Origin: JAJFFW01 sp965263375
GTDB taxonomy: Bacteria; Pseudomonadota; Alphaproteobacteria; Caulobacterales; Parvularculaceae
DNA length: 64,000 nucleotides
NCBI GenBank assembly: GCA_965263375.1
Contig: OZ253669.1
Location: forward strand, 744,001-808,000
Direction of reading: 5' to 3'
A program made the position numbers and the translations under genes. Shown piece after piece: positions 34,185 to 42,478 of this stretch (position 1 is the stretch's first letter; each line of letters begins with the position of its first letter). The notes below the pieces were generated by a model that was given only the letters and a program-made list of their open reading frames with translations, searched no databases and was not told where the DNA came from.

Positions 34185-34236
34185 AGCTAAGGTTTCCGCG
34201 ATATGAATAGTTCGCCGGAAACCTTAGCTGTTTTAT
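34185..34236 (+). terminator. Strong rho-independent terminator after TonB receptor
   Basis: AGCTAAGGTTTCCG (34185-34198) pairs perfectly over 14 bp with CGGAAACCTTAGCT (34216-34229) and is followed by GTTTTATT. It separates the receptor from the cupin/halogenase/SapC genes, which may still receive read-through. Confidence 0.8.
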
Positions 34237-34293
34237 TAGGTAAGCCTACGGGCAACAATTTTCGCTACTGAGTAAAAAGTCGGTTTTAAAAGC

Positions 34294-35316
34294 ATGACAA
34301 TTTACGAGGCTATGAATTCAGTTAAAGTGGTTGAGGGCGGTGAGTTTGATCAATTTCACAAGCTTATCGAGGATGGAAGCAGCCCTGTCGTTTGTCGTGG
34401 TTATGTTAAAGATTGGCCTTTAGTAAATCTTGGTAAGGAAAGCTTTGCAGCTTTATCAAGGTATTTGCTGAATTGTTGTAGCTTGAATAAAAAAACAGGT
34501 CTTTATAAAGCGCAAAAGTGTAGTAATGGCAGATTTGGATATGGCGATACGGTAAAGAACTTCAACTTTACGATTCAAGCAGCGACCGTAGAAGATATAA
34601 TTAAAAAGTTAAAAGGTGTTATTAAAGCCCCAGGCGAGCATTTTCTTTACGCAGGATCTATACCGGTCGACCAATTCTTTCCTACTTTGCTCCGGGAGAA
34701 CATGCTTCGCGTTGATTTTATGACCCCTCAAACCAATCTATGGATGGGGTCCAAGACAAACGTTGCCGCCCATTTTGATTCATCGGATAATATTGCCTGT
34801 GTCATTCATGGCAAAAGGCGCTTTACGCTTTTTCCTCCTGATCAGATAAAGAATCTTTATATCGGCCCACTTGATAGAACGCCGGCCGGTCAATCAATAA
34901 GTCTTGTTGATTTTGAAAACCCTGATTTTGTTCAGTTTCCAAACTTTAAAATTGCACTAGGTAAAGCGCAAACGGTCGAGCTTGATCCTGGGGATGCAAT
35001 ATTTATTCCAACCATGTGGTGGCATCAAGTTATTTGCCCCGGGCCTGTTGGAGTTATGTTAAATTTTTGGTGGCGTAATATGAAATTTGGCGCGCTTAAG
35101 CCAAGTGATGCTCTTATTGCGGGGTTTTTGGCGTTTCGCGGTTTGCCTGTGCGTGAAAGACTTGCGTGGCGGTCAATATTTGAACATTATTTGTTTAGTG
35201 AGGCGTTAGAAGACCTTGAGTATTTGTCCACAGAGGATATCGGTGTCTTCGATGTGTCGTGTGCACAGAACGTGGAAAAGTTAAGTTCTTACTTAATAAA
35301 TGTTCTAAAGCGCTGA
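34294..35316 (+). CDS. Cupin-like (JmjC-type) domain protein
   Basis: Protein of 340 residues of the Cupin_8/JmjC-like class of Fe(II)/2-oxoglutarate oxygenase folds. The metal site is suggested by AAHFDSSDNIACVIHG (HxD) and the distal histidine in FIPTMWWHQV. GKRRFTLFPPDQIKNLYIGP is the usual segment between them. It is the first gene of a trio with a tryptophan-halogenase homologue (31-bp gap) and SapC behind a TonB receptor. Homologues hydroxylate small molecules or protein side chains; the substrate in this setting is not known. Confidence 0.85.
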   Translation: MTIYEAMNSVKVVEGGEFDQFHKLIEDGSSPVVCRGYVKDWPLVNLGKESFAALSRYLLNCCSLNKKTGLYKAQKCSNGRFGYGDTVKNFNFTIQAATVEDIIKKLKGVIKAPGEHFLYAGSIPVDQFFPTLLRENMLRVDFMTPQTNLWMGSKTNVAAHFDSSDNIACVIHGKRRFTLFPPDQIKNLYIGPLDRTPAGQSISLVDFENPDFVQFPNFKIALGKAQTVELDPGDAIFIPTMWWHQVICPGPVGVMLNFWWRNMKFGALKPSDALIAGFLAFRGLPVRERLAWRSIFEHYLFSEALEDLEYLSTEDIGVFDVSCAQNVEKLSSYLINVLKR

Positions 35317-35347
35317 TTTTAAAGCGAACCTTTGTAATGCGTAAATT

Positions 35348-36883
35348 ATGACCCAGAACAAAAAATGCCGTGATATTGTCATCGTTGGGGGCGGGAGCGC
35401 TGGATGGCTGCTTGCATGCAGATTGGCCAAGACACTATTGCCATTAGAATCCGATTATACGGTCAGTCTGATTGAATCGCCGAACATAAAAACTATTGGG
35501 GTAGGCGAGGGGACTTGGCCCACGATGCGTAGGACGTTGCAATCGATCGGATTGAGTGAAACTGAGTTTATGCGGTGTGCCAACGTTTCGTTAAAGCAAG
35601 GGACGCGATTTAATGGATGGCGGAACGGCGGTAAGGATGATTACTATTTTCATCCGTTTGAGCCGCCAATTGGCTCTGCATCACATAATGTGGGTGAGAT
35701 ATGGCGTTCTAAACCGATTGCGCGTCGGGAAAATTTTTCGATGACAGTAGCGCCGCAAGAGACTGCTTGCCTTTCGCAGCTCGCGCCTAAATCGTTGAAA
35801 ACGCCAGAATATAAAAGTGTCCTTAATTACGGCTACCACTTGGATGCGGGCGCCTTTGGCGAATTGCTCGCTACGTTCGGCATTTCCAAACTTGGCGTGA
35901 AGCACATAAAGGCAGATGTCATCGGTATAGATAGTGATGAAAATGGATGGATTGATGCGCTTAGGCTCAACAACAGTGAAAGTGTAAAAGGAGATCTTTT
36001 TTTTGATTGTACAGGATTCCGCTCACTTTTAATGAATAAGCACATGGGTGTATGCTTTGAAGACTTGGATAAATACTTATTCGTCGATTCAGCATTGATT
36101 GCACAGGTCCCATACAACAGGCCTGAAGATCCAATTGCATCGGCAACTTTATCGACTGCCCATGAGGCTGGGTGGATTTGGGATATTGGATTGCCTAACC
36201 GACGTGGAGTAGGGCTAGTTTACTCAAAAAATCATCTACATAAGGATCGTGCAGCGCAAATACTAAGCGCTTATCTTGGTGATCATGCGATGGAGGATTA
36301 TCGCTCGATTACTTTTAAGGCCCGGCGCCTACAGAGGATGTGGCAGAAAAACGCCGTCGGGGTTGGCTTGTCAGCGGGGTTTGTCGAGCCTTTAGAAGCG
36401 TCGGCATTGATGTTGATTGAAACGGTCGCGGATTGGTTTTGCCATCGGATTCCCGAGTCACGGGGGGCAATGATCGGTCAATCAGCGAAGTTTAATGAAG
36501 CTTTTCATGGTTACTGGGATCGTATCATCGACTTTTTAAAGTTCCACTATGTGTTAAGTGAGAGATCAGAGCCGTTTTGGATGGACAATAGGTGTTTGGA
36601 AACTATACCCGATAGTCTGTTAGAGAATATGAAACTATGGCGCGATTCTGTCCCTTTTGCTCATGATTTTAGAACGGACTCTAAAATATTCTCCTGGGAA
36701 AGTTATCAATATGTCTATCTTGGGATGCGCTCATTTGACAGTTCTTCGAAAATTGCCGCACATTCTGCATTAGATGAAGAATTTGAATTAAATAAAAGGA
36801 TTTGTAGTAAGATTAGCGCCTCGATGCCGAGCAACCGAGAGCTCGTCAATCGTATCGCTAGTGCAGCATTTCCACAGCAATAA
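35348..36883 (+). CDS. Flavin-dependent tryptophan-halogenase family protein
   Basis: FAD protein of 511 residues. It opens with IVIVGGGSAGWLLACRLAK (dinucleotide binding), then IGVGEGTWPTMRRTL and VSLKQGTRFNGW, where the lysine corresponds to the catalytic lysine of PrnA-type halogenases. The second signature, WxWxIP in characterised halogenases, reads GWIWDIGLP here, with glycine in place of the usual proline. FVEPLEASALMLIE is the conserved C-terminal motif. Members next to TonB receptors, cupins and SapC are common in alphaproteobacteria and mostly lack known substrates. Reduced flavin must come from a reductase encoded elsewhere. Confidence 0.87.
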   Translation: MTQNKKCRDIVIVGGGSAGWLLACRLAKTLLPLESDYTVSLIESPNIKTIGVGEGTWPTMRRTLQSIGLSETEFMRCANVSLKQGTRFNGWRNGGKDDYYFHPFEPPIGSASHNVGEIWRSKPIARRENFSMTVAPQETACLSQLAPKSLKTPEYKSVLNYGYHLDAGAFGELLATFGISKLGVKHIKADVIGIDSDENGWIDALRLNNSESVKGDLFFDCTGFRSLLMNKHMGVCFEDLDKYLFVDSALIAQVPYNRPEDPIASATLSTAHEAGWIWDIGLPNRRGVGLVYSKNHLHKDRAAQILSAYLGDHAMEDYRSITFKARRLQRMWQKNAVGVGLSAGFVEPLEASALMLIETVADWFCHRIPESRGAMIGQSAKFNEAFHGYWDRIIDFLKFHYVLSERSEPFWMDNRCLETIPDSLLENMKLWRDSVPFAHDFRTDSKIFSWESYQYVYLGMRSFDSSSKIAAHSALDEEFELNKRICSKISASMPSNRELVNRIASAAFPQQ

Positions 36884-36902
36884 ATAATGGCAGGGGCGAT
36901 CT

Positions 36903-37652
36903 ATGAAAATCAATTATGCTCATCTGAACGAAAAAGATCATAGTGCGATTAAGGTCAGTGATCCTCTTTCTTCGCGTGAATTATGCCAAAGAACACATGC
37001 GCCGATCGTGCGTAGTGAGATATTTATGGCTGCAGGCAGTTTTCCGGTTTTTATTATGCGGGACGAGGAAAGCGATTCGTATGTTCTAACCGTGCAATTC
37101 TGTCTTGAGGCAAATCGTAATCTCTTTCTAGAAAATGACATTTGGCAGAGTCCTTATGTGCCGCTTGATATAAAGCGACGTCCGTTTGCTGTAACGACTT
37201 CATTGGATGACAACGATGGCGAAAGTTACGATGTGCTCATTAATTTGGAAAGTGATCTTTTAACGGATAAAAGCTCAAATGCATTGTATGAAGATGGTGA
37301 AGAGACAGTTTATTTACGGCGGCAAAAAGAATATTTAACCGCTATTATTGCAGGGCAAAACGATACGAAAAATTTTATAGACCTTCTTGAAGATATTGGG
37401 CTCTTAGCGCCAATTGAAATTGTATTGTCTACGGATGTGGGAACTCGCCGTGTTTCTGGATTGTATGGTATCCATCATGGCAAATTCTCAAGCTTGTCAG
37501 CGGCCGAGATTACCAAGCTTCATGAGCAAGATTTCCTACAAGATTGCAACTTTATGTTTGCGTCATATGCGCAAGTGCAACGGTTGATTTGGATGGAAAA
37601 TTTGGTCAGCGATCGTAATATCTTAAGTTTTTCCATAAAACCAGCAGCTTAA
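36903..37652 (+). CDS. SapC-family protein
   Basis: Protein of 249 residues matching SapC-like proteins named after the Campylobacter S-layer locus. Typical parts are the opening around YAHLNEKDHSAIKV, the central FPVFIMRDEESDSYVLTVQF and NIWQSPYVPLDIKRRPFAV-like segment (ENDIWQSPYVPLDIKRRPF), and the C-terminal DFLQDCNFMFASYAQVQRL. It has no signal peptide or membrane helix. AGGGGCG precedes the ATG at 36903. It closes the receptor/cupin/halogenase/SapC group, which recurs in aquatic alphaproteobacteria. Its molecular role is unknown. Confidence 0.85.
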   Translation: MKINYAHLNEKDHSAIKVSDPLSSRELCQRTHAPIVRSEIFMAAGSFPVFIMRDEESDSYVLTVQFCLEANRNLFLENDIWQSPYVPLDIKRRPFAVTTSLDDNDGESYDVLINLESDLLTDKSSNALYEDGEETVYLRRQKEYLTAIIAGQNDTKNFIDLLEDIGLLAPIEIVLSTDVGTRRVSGLYGIHHGKFSSLSAAEITKLHEQDFLQDCNFMFASYAQVQRLIWMENLVSDRNILSFSIKPAA

Positions 37653-37670
37653 ATGGGTTTGGAATGATTT

Positions 37671-37686
37671 GAAAAAATATTGCAAA
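37671..37686 (+). promoter_or_regulatory. AATATTGCAA operator candidate of symporter gene
   Basis: GAAAAAATATTGCAAA shares the core AATATTG(C/A)AA with two elements before iolC (40427-40436, 40455-40464) and one before mmsA (48577-48586). It lies 97 bp upstream of the symporter start. Confidence 0.45.
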
Positions 37687-37782
37687 TTAGAAAAAATGGA
37701 ATATTATGTTGACCTAGCTCCGGGTAACCGAGCCACCGTCCGATGGGAGGCGGGTAGAAAATAATTATAATAGGTTAGTGTA

Positions 37783-39405
37783 ATGCTTGTTTCGGTTGTC
37801 TCGTTTGCTTCATTCACGCTCTTGGTCGCGTATTTAGCCTATAGGTTCACGCGCAATGAGGAACTTTCTACGTCGGAGGGGTATTTTCTTGGGGGGCGGA
37901 GTCTATCGGCATGGGTGATCGCCGGATCGCTTATAATGACAAATTTGTCAACGGAACACTTGATTGGTTTAAACGGGGATGCTTTTAATCACACAATTGC
38001 AGTAACGGCTTGGGAGACGACGGCGGCGCTGGCCATGGTTATCATGGCTATATATTTCCTTCCTCTTTATTTAAAGAATGGCATCACCACAATTCCGGAG
38101 TTTCTCTCGAACAGGTTTGATGCATCGACCCGGTTGATTGCAACATTTTTATTCTTGTTTTCTTATGTGGCTGCGATTTTACCTGTTGTACTTTTGTTTG
38201 GGGCAACCGGTATTGATTCACTGTTTGATGTTTCCAAAACATTTGGCCTCTCACGACATACAACAATTTGGGTTTTGGTAACTGCTATCGGTGCTTTAGG
38301 CTCCCTTTATGCGATATTTGGAGGGCTAAAAGCGGTTGCAATTTCGGATACGATTAACGGTATCGGATTTTTGGCCGCAGGCCTATTAATTCCATTGGTC
38401 GCCTTGATGAAGATCGGTTCAGGTAATCCCATAGAAGGTATGCAAACTGTTTATGCAGCTGAGCAGCCTAAATTTGATATTACCGGCGACGAGCCGGGGT
38501 CTTTTTTGCCCTTCTCTGTCTTATTTACAGGCATGATTGTTAACCAGATATTTTTTTGGTGTGCTAATCAATCCATCATTCAACGTACACTTGGCGCAAG
38601 TAGTCTCAAAGAGGGGCAAAAGGGGGTTCTTTTGGCGGCTGGGTTCAAATTGTTAGGGCCCGCAATTATAGTCTTGCCCGGTGTTATTGCTTATTATCTC
38701 TATAAAGATCAATTATCATCCGATGAATATTTGATGGCATACCCAACCTTGGTAAAGGAGATGTTGCCGAGTGTTCTTGTCGGACTATTTGCAGCTGTCA
38801 TGGTGGGGGCGGTGCTGAGCACATTTAACAGTGTTTTGAACAGCTCGGCGACGCTTTTCAGCCATGGTGTATTTAAGGGAGTGTTACGAAAATCTGCATC
38901 CGACAAACAGGTTGTTATGTCTGGCCGCGTTACCTCTATCATTCTTGCCATAGGGGCTATAATAGCGGCGCCGATGATTGATACTACAGGTAGTCTATAC
39001 AATTATTTGCAGAAAATTAATGCAACCTTTTTTGGCCCCATGCTTGCGGTGCTTTTATTGGGGGCGTTGTCAAAGAGGATTTCATCCCTCGCTGCAAAGA
39101 TTGGGTTAGTGGGAGGGCCAATGATTTTCTTTCTGCTAGTTTTTGCATTCGAGGCTGAAGTTCAACAGGTTCTAAGAGGGGCCTTTGGATTAGAACATGA
39201 TGTACATTTTCTTCATTTCTTAGGTTTTGTTTTTGTGCTGACGTCAGCAATACTAGTCGGTATTAGTATGATATCGCCAAATCGGCGTGAGCTCGTTGCC
39301 CCAACACCCGCTGACATCGATCTTACGCCTTGGCGTTATGCAAAACTGGTCGGTGGAGGAATTTCGGTGATTACCATCGCGACTTATTTTCTTCTTGCGC
39401 AATAG
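37783..39405 (+). CDS. Sodium:solute symporter (SSS/SLC5 family), candidate inositol importer
   Basis: Na+-coupled inner-membrane transporter of 540 residues with about 14 helices. Shared SSS motifs are EGYFLGGRSLSAWVIAGSL, NLSTEHLIGLNGDAF, and YAIFGGLKAVAISDTINGIG. It is a close paralogue of the symporter at 13198, with the same helix-2 and helix-6 signatures. It lies directly before the RpiR-type regulator and inositol genes and carries the same upstream element, so myo-inositol is the best substrate guess, replacing the ABC importer found with iol genes in other alphaproteobacteria. A Mg-rich hairpin-like leader (GGTAACCGAGCCACCGTCC) lies between promoter and start, without identified function. 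Confidence 0.88.
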   Translation: MLVSVVSFASFTLLVAYLAYRFTRNEELSTSEGYFLGGRSLSAWVIAGSLIMTNLSTEHLIGLNGDAFNHTIAVTAWETTAALAMVIMAIYFLPLYLKNGITTIPEFLSNRFDASTRLIATFLFLFSYVAAILPVVLLFGATGIDSLFDVSKTFGLSRHTTIWVLVTAIGALGSLYAIFGGLKAVAISDTINGIGFLAAGLLIPLVALMKIGSGNPIEGMQTVYAAEQPKFDITGDEPGSFLPFSVLFTGMIVNQIFFWCANQSIIQRTLGASSLKEGQKGVLLAAGFKLLGPAIIVLPGVIAYYLYKDQLSSDEYLMAYPTLVKEMLPSVLVGLFAAVMVGAVLSTFNSVLNSSATLFSHGVFKGVLRKSASDKQVVMSGRVTSIILAIGAIIAAPMIDTTGSLYNYLQKINATFFGPMLAVLLLGALSKRISSLAAKIGLVGGPMIFFLLVFAFEAEVQQVLRGAFGLEHDVHFLHFLGFVFVLTSAILVGISMISPNRRELVAPTPADIDLTPWRYAKLVGGGISVITIATYFLLAQ

Positions 39406-39486
39406 CGTTGGCGGGTCCAGATGCTGTACTTGGTTTTGTTCTTTCGCTATAGAACATAGTCGGTGTTTCGTTGGCTAGGAGGAAAA

Positions 39487-40320
39487 ATGAGTGAATATGC
39501 ATCGGTTGACGACCTTCGAAACGAGATAATTGGGCGTTACTCTGGGCTTAGCAAGAGACTCCAACAGGTCGGGAAATATGTTATAGATTCTCAAAATGAT
39601 TTTGCTATTGAAACAGTCGCCACAATAGCCGAGCGCAGTGGCGTGCAACCATCAGCGGTTATTCGTTTTGCAAAAGAGTTTGGTTTTGATGGCGCTAGCG
39701 CTATGCAACGCCTTTTTCGACAAAAGCTAATATCAGAAAGCGCGTCAGACAGCTATCGTGATCGTGTGCGCGATATGCGCCGAAAAGCTGTTTTGAGCAG
39801 TGATGACACGTATAAAGAATATTTTTACAATTTAATAGATGAATCTATCGAGTCCTTGGGCCGCTTAGGAAGTAAAGAGCGAGCGGACGGTGTTGTAAAA
39901 TTTGCTAAAGCAATTGATCAATCTAATAGCGTGTTTCTTGCCGGTGTTCGGCGGTCTTATCCTGTGTCCGCTTATTTTGCGTACGGTCTTGGAAAAGCTG
40001 GAAAACGCACTGTTATGGTTGATGGTGTTGGTGGAATGGAAGAGCAGATAATTGAATGCACGTCTCCATCAGACTTGATGATTGCGACAACATTTTCCCC
40101 TTATGCGCCTGAGACTGTTGCTGCGGCTGAACAAGCTAAAGATCGTGGCTGCCGGATTGCGGTTATTTCTGACAGCGAGGTTTCACCTCTAGCAAAGCTC
40201 TCTGATCTTAATATTCTTGTTCAGGATGCTGAGGCATATGGGTTCCGTGCATTATCATCCACATTATGCATCGCACAGGCAATCGTTGTTAGTTATGTAG
40301 CAATTTCTGAGAACAAATAA
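39487..40320 (+). CDS. RpiR/MurR-family regulator, probable inositol regulator
   Basis: Regulator of 277 residues with an N-terminal HTH_6 domain (IAERSGVQPSAVIRFAKEFGFDG, read in two parts) and a C-terminal SIS sugar-phosphate-binding domain with FLAGVRRSYPVSAYFAYGLG and MIATTFSPYAPETV. AGGAGG at 39478-39483 fixes the ATG at 39487 over an in-frame GTG 24 nt upstream. RpiR-type IolR proteins repress inositol catabolism in alphaproteobacteria and respond to a phosphorylated inositol intermediate. The gene stands immediately before iolC and should bind the AATATTG(C/A)AA elements of this region; that is inference. Confidence 0.88.
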   Translation: MSEYASVDDLRNEIIGRYSGLSKRLQQVGKYVIDSQNDFAIETVATIAERSGVQPSAVIRFAKEFGFDGASAMQRLFRQKLISESASDSYRDRVRDMRRKAVLSSDDTYKEYFYNLIDESIESLGRLGSKERADGVVKFAKAIDQSNSVFLAGVRRSYPVSAYFAYGLGKAGKRTVMVDGVGGMEEQIIECTSPSDLMIATTFSPYAPETVAAAEQAKDRGCRIAVISDSEVSPLAKLSDLNILVQDAEAYGFRALSSTLCIAQAIVVSYVAISENK

Positions 40321-40419
40321 AAACTTTTACACATTTTTTTTTTTTGATCGCGCTGGTTTCCGGCGCCGTGAATTCGTGCGCTGTTTCGGCTTGTCCAGAT
40401 GGAATGTTTTGCAGAAAAT

Positions 40420-40464
40420 GAAAAAAAATATTGAAATCCGATAAAAATGAAATAATATTGCAAA
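40420..40464 (+). promoter_or_regulatory. Tandem AATATTG(A/C)AA operator candidates of iolC operon
   Basis: AATATTGAAA (40427-40436) and AATATTGCAA (40455-40464) are 28 bp apart, close to three helical turns, each preceded by an A-rich run. Single copies of the core precede the symporter and mmsA genes. Confidence 0.5.
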
Positions 40465-40538
40465 CAAAATATAGCTGAAAAAAACTGGTCCACTTTTGGA
40501 AATGTTTGGCTTTGTACGCCACAAAAGAGGTGAGGCAA

Positions 40539-42473
40539 ATGGAAAACCAGAATTCGCCACTTTACGATGTAATCACAATTGGGCGTACCAGTGTGGACTT
40601 GTATGGCCAACAAGTTGGTGGTCGGTTAGAGGACATGTCTAGCTTCGCCAAGTATCTTGGGGGGTGTCCCGCTAATATCGCAGTTGGAACATCAAAGCTT
40701 GGTTTGCGTTCTTCAATTATTACGCGTGTGGGCGATGATCACATGGGGCGCTTTTTAACTGAAGAATTTGAAGCGAATGGCGTTAGTTTAGCTGGCGTTC
40801 AACGTGATGCGGATCGTCTTACTGCTCTGGTTATATTAGGTGTTCGTGATCGTGATACTTTTCCGTTGATATTCTATCGGGAAAACTGCGCTGACATGGC
40901 GATATCTGTAGACGATATAGATGAAACACTCATTGCGTCTTCTAAGTCTATCCTGATTTCTGGAACACATCTTTCTACAGATGGTGTATATGAAGCCAGT
41001 TTAGCCGCATTGAAATTTGCTAAAAAGCACGGGCGGAAAGTTTTATTTGATATCGATTATAGGCCCGTTTTGTGGGGACTAACATCCCGAGATGCAGGGG
41101 AGAATCGGTTCGTTGCTGATAGTGCTGTCACAGCACGTCTTCAGAAAGTCGCAGGTCAATGTGACCTGATCGTTGGAACCGAGGAAGAATTTCATATCTT
41201 AACTGGCACGACGGATACAGTCTCAGGGCTAAAAGTATTGCGCGAAAGTTCAACAGCAGAGTTTGTGTGCAAACTAGGACCTGACGGGTGTGTTGTATTT
41301 AAAGGAAATATTCCCAGTTCGTTACAAGAAGGGGAAAGAGGCGAAGGCTTTGAGGTCGACGTTTTCAATGTTCTTGGTGCTGGTGACGCCTTTTTTAGCG
41401 GGTATTTAAGCGGATGGTTGCGAGATATGCCGACAGCTGAGTGTTGTCGCCGAGCAAACGCGTGCGGTGCGATTGTCGTGTCGCGTCATGGTTGCGCGCC
41501 AGCTATGCCGACCTCTGAGGAGTTGGAGTATTTTCTGGCAGCCCCCCAAGGTTATCAACAATCCCTTGTCGATGGGACCCTTGATCAATTCCACTGGTCA
41601 ACAACCCGTAAAAAATCTTATCAGGATTTATTTGCTTTTGCGATCGATCATCGTTCGCAAATGGAAGACATGGCGGCGAAGACAGGGGCGGATTTCAAAA
41701 CCATACTGCGTGCAAAAGATTTAGCATTCCAAGCATTTGAGCAGGTCGCGCAAGGGCGTTCGAATTTTGGCATGCTTCTCGATAAGCGAATGGGGGAAAA
41801 GCCCTTGTTCAAAATGTCGGATTATGATTATTGGATCGGGCGTCCGATTGAATTGCCCGGAAGCTTTCCATTACAATTTGAAGGCAGTGAAGATGTCGCA
41901 ACTGAAGTGTCAACGTGGCCTTCCAATCACATTGTAAAATGTCTCACTTTTTATCATCCCGATGATGATGAACGCATCAAGATAGAACAAGAGGAGCAAG
42001 TACTTCGCTTATTTGATGCGTGCCGAAAAACTGGTCACGAACTACTGTTAGAGGTGATTGCCTCAAAGAACGGCAACGTTGATGATCAAACAATGGCTAA
42101 GGCAATTAGTCGATTTTATGAAATTGGTGTTTATCCAGATTGGTGGAAATTGGAACCCGCAAACTCCGAGAGTGAATGGTCCAATATTTGTGCTAAAATT
42201 GAAAAGAATGATCCTAATTGCCGCGGTATTCTTATTCTCGGTTTGTCTAAGCCCTGTGAAGAATTGGCTGCAAGTTTTGAAGCTGCAGTTAAATATCCAT
42301 TAGTAAAGGGTTTTGCGGTGGGCCGAAGTATTTTTGAGAAACCGCTTGAAAACTGGATGTTACAAAGCATTTCTGACGAAGACGCTGTAAAGCAAATGGC
42401 GGATAATTTTCAAATGCTCGTAGATGGCTGGGAGCAAGCGAAATTGCTGGCCGAGAATACTTCTGAAGGTTAA
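40539..42473 (+). CDS. iolC: 5-dehydro-2-deoxygluconokinase fused to DUF2090 domain
   Basis: Bifunctional-length protein, about 644 residues from the ATG at 40539 (GAGGTGAGG upstream; the earlier TTG is less likely). Residues about 1-320 are a PfkB kinase with GGCPANIAVGTSKLGL and NVLGAGDAFFSGYLSGW (GAGD base). It phosphorylates 5-dehydro-2-deoxygluconate in inositol breakdown. The C-terminal 310 residues are the DUF2090 domain often fused to IolC in proteobacteria, starting about FAFAIDHRSQMEDMA and related to class I aldolases; it may replace IolJ, since no separate aldolase is present. It is followed after 5 nt by iolD. Confidence 0.92.
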   Translation: MENQNSPLYDVITIGRTSVDLYGQQVGGRLEDMSSFAKYLGGCPANIAVGTSKLGLRSSIITRVGDDHMGRFLTEEFEANGVSLAGVQRDADRLTALVILGVRDRDTFPLIFYRENCADMAISVDDIDETLIASSKSILISGTHLSTDGVYEASLAALKFAKKHGRKVLFDIDYRPVLWGLTSRDAGENRFVADSAVTARLQKVAGQCDLIVGTEEEFHILTGTTDTVSGLKVLRESSTAEFVCKLGPDGCVVFKGNIPSSLQEGERGEGFEVDVFNVLGAGDAFFSGYLSGWLRDMPTAECCRRANACGAIVVSRHGCAPAMPTSEELEYFLAAPQGYQQSLVDGTLDQFHWSTTRKKSYQDLFAFAIDHRSQMEDMAAKTGADFKTILRAKDLAFQAFEQVAQGRSNFGMLLDKRMGEKPLFKMSDYDYWIGRPIELPGSFPLQFEGSEDVATEVSTWPSNHIVKCLTFYHPDDDERIKIEQEEQVLRLFDACRKTGHELLLEVIASKNGNVDDQTMAKAISRFYEIGVYPDWWKLEPANSESEWSNICAKIEKNDPNCRGILILGLSKPCEELAASFEAAVKYPLVKGFAVGRSIFEKPLENWMLQSISDEDAVKQMADNFQMLVDGWEQAKLLAENTSEG

Positions 42474-42478
42474 GGATC

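Noticed and set aside
40289..40613. Overlapping minus-strand open frames before iolC
   Set aside because: They arise from the A/T-rich promoter region; translations are low-complexity and cover the operator candidates.
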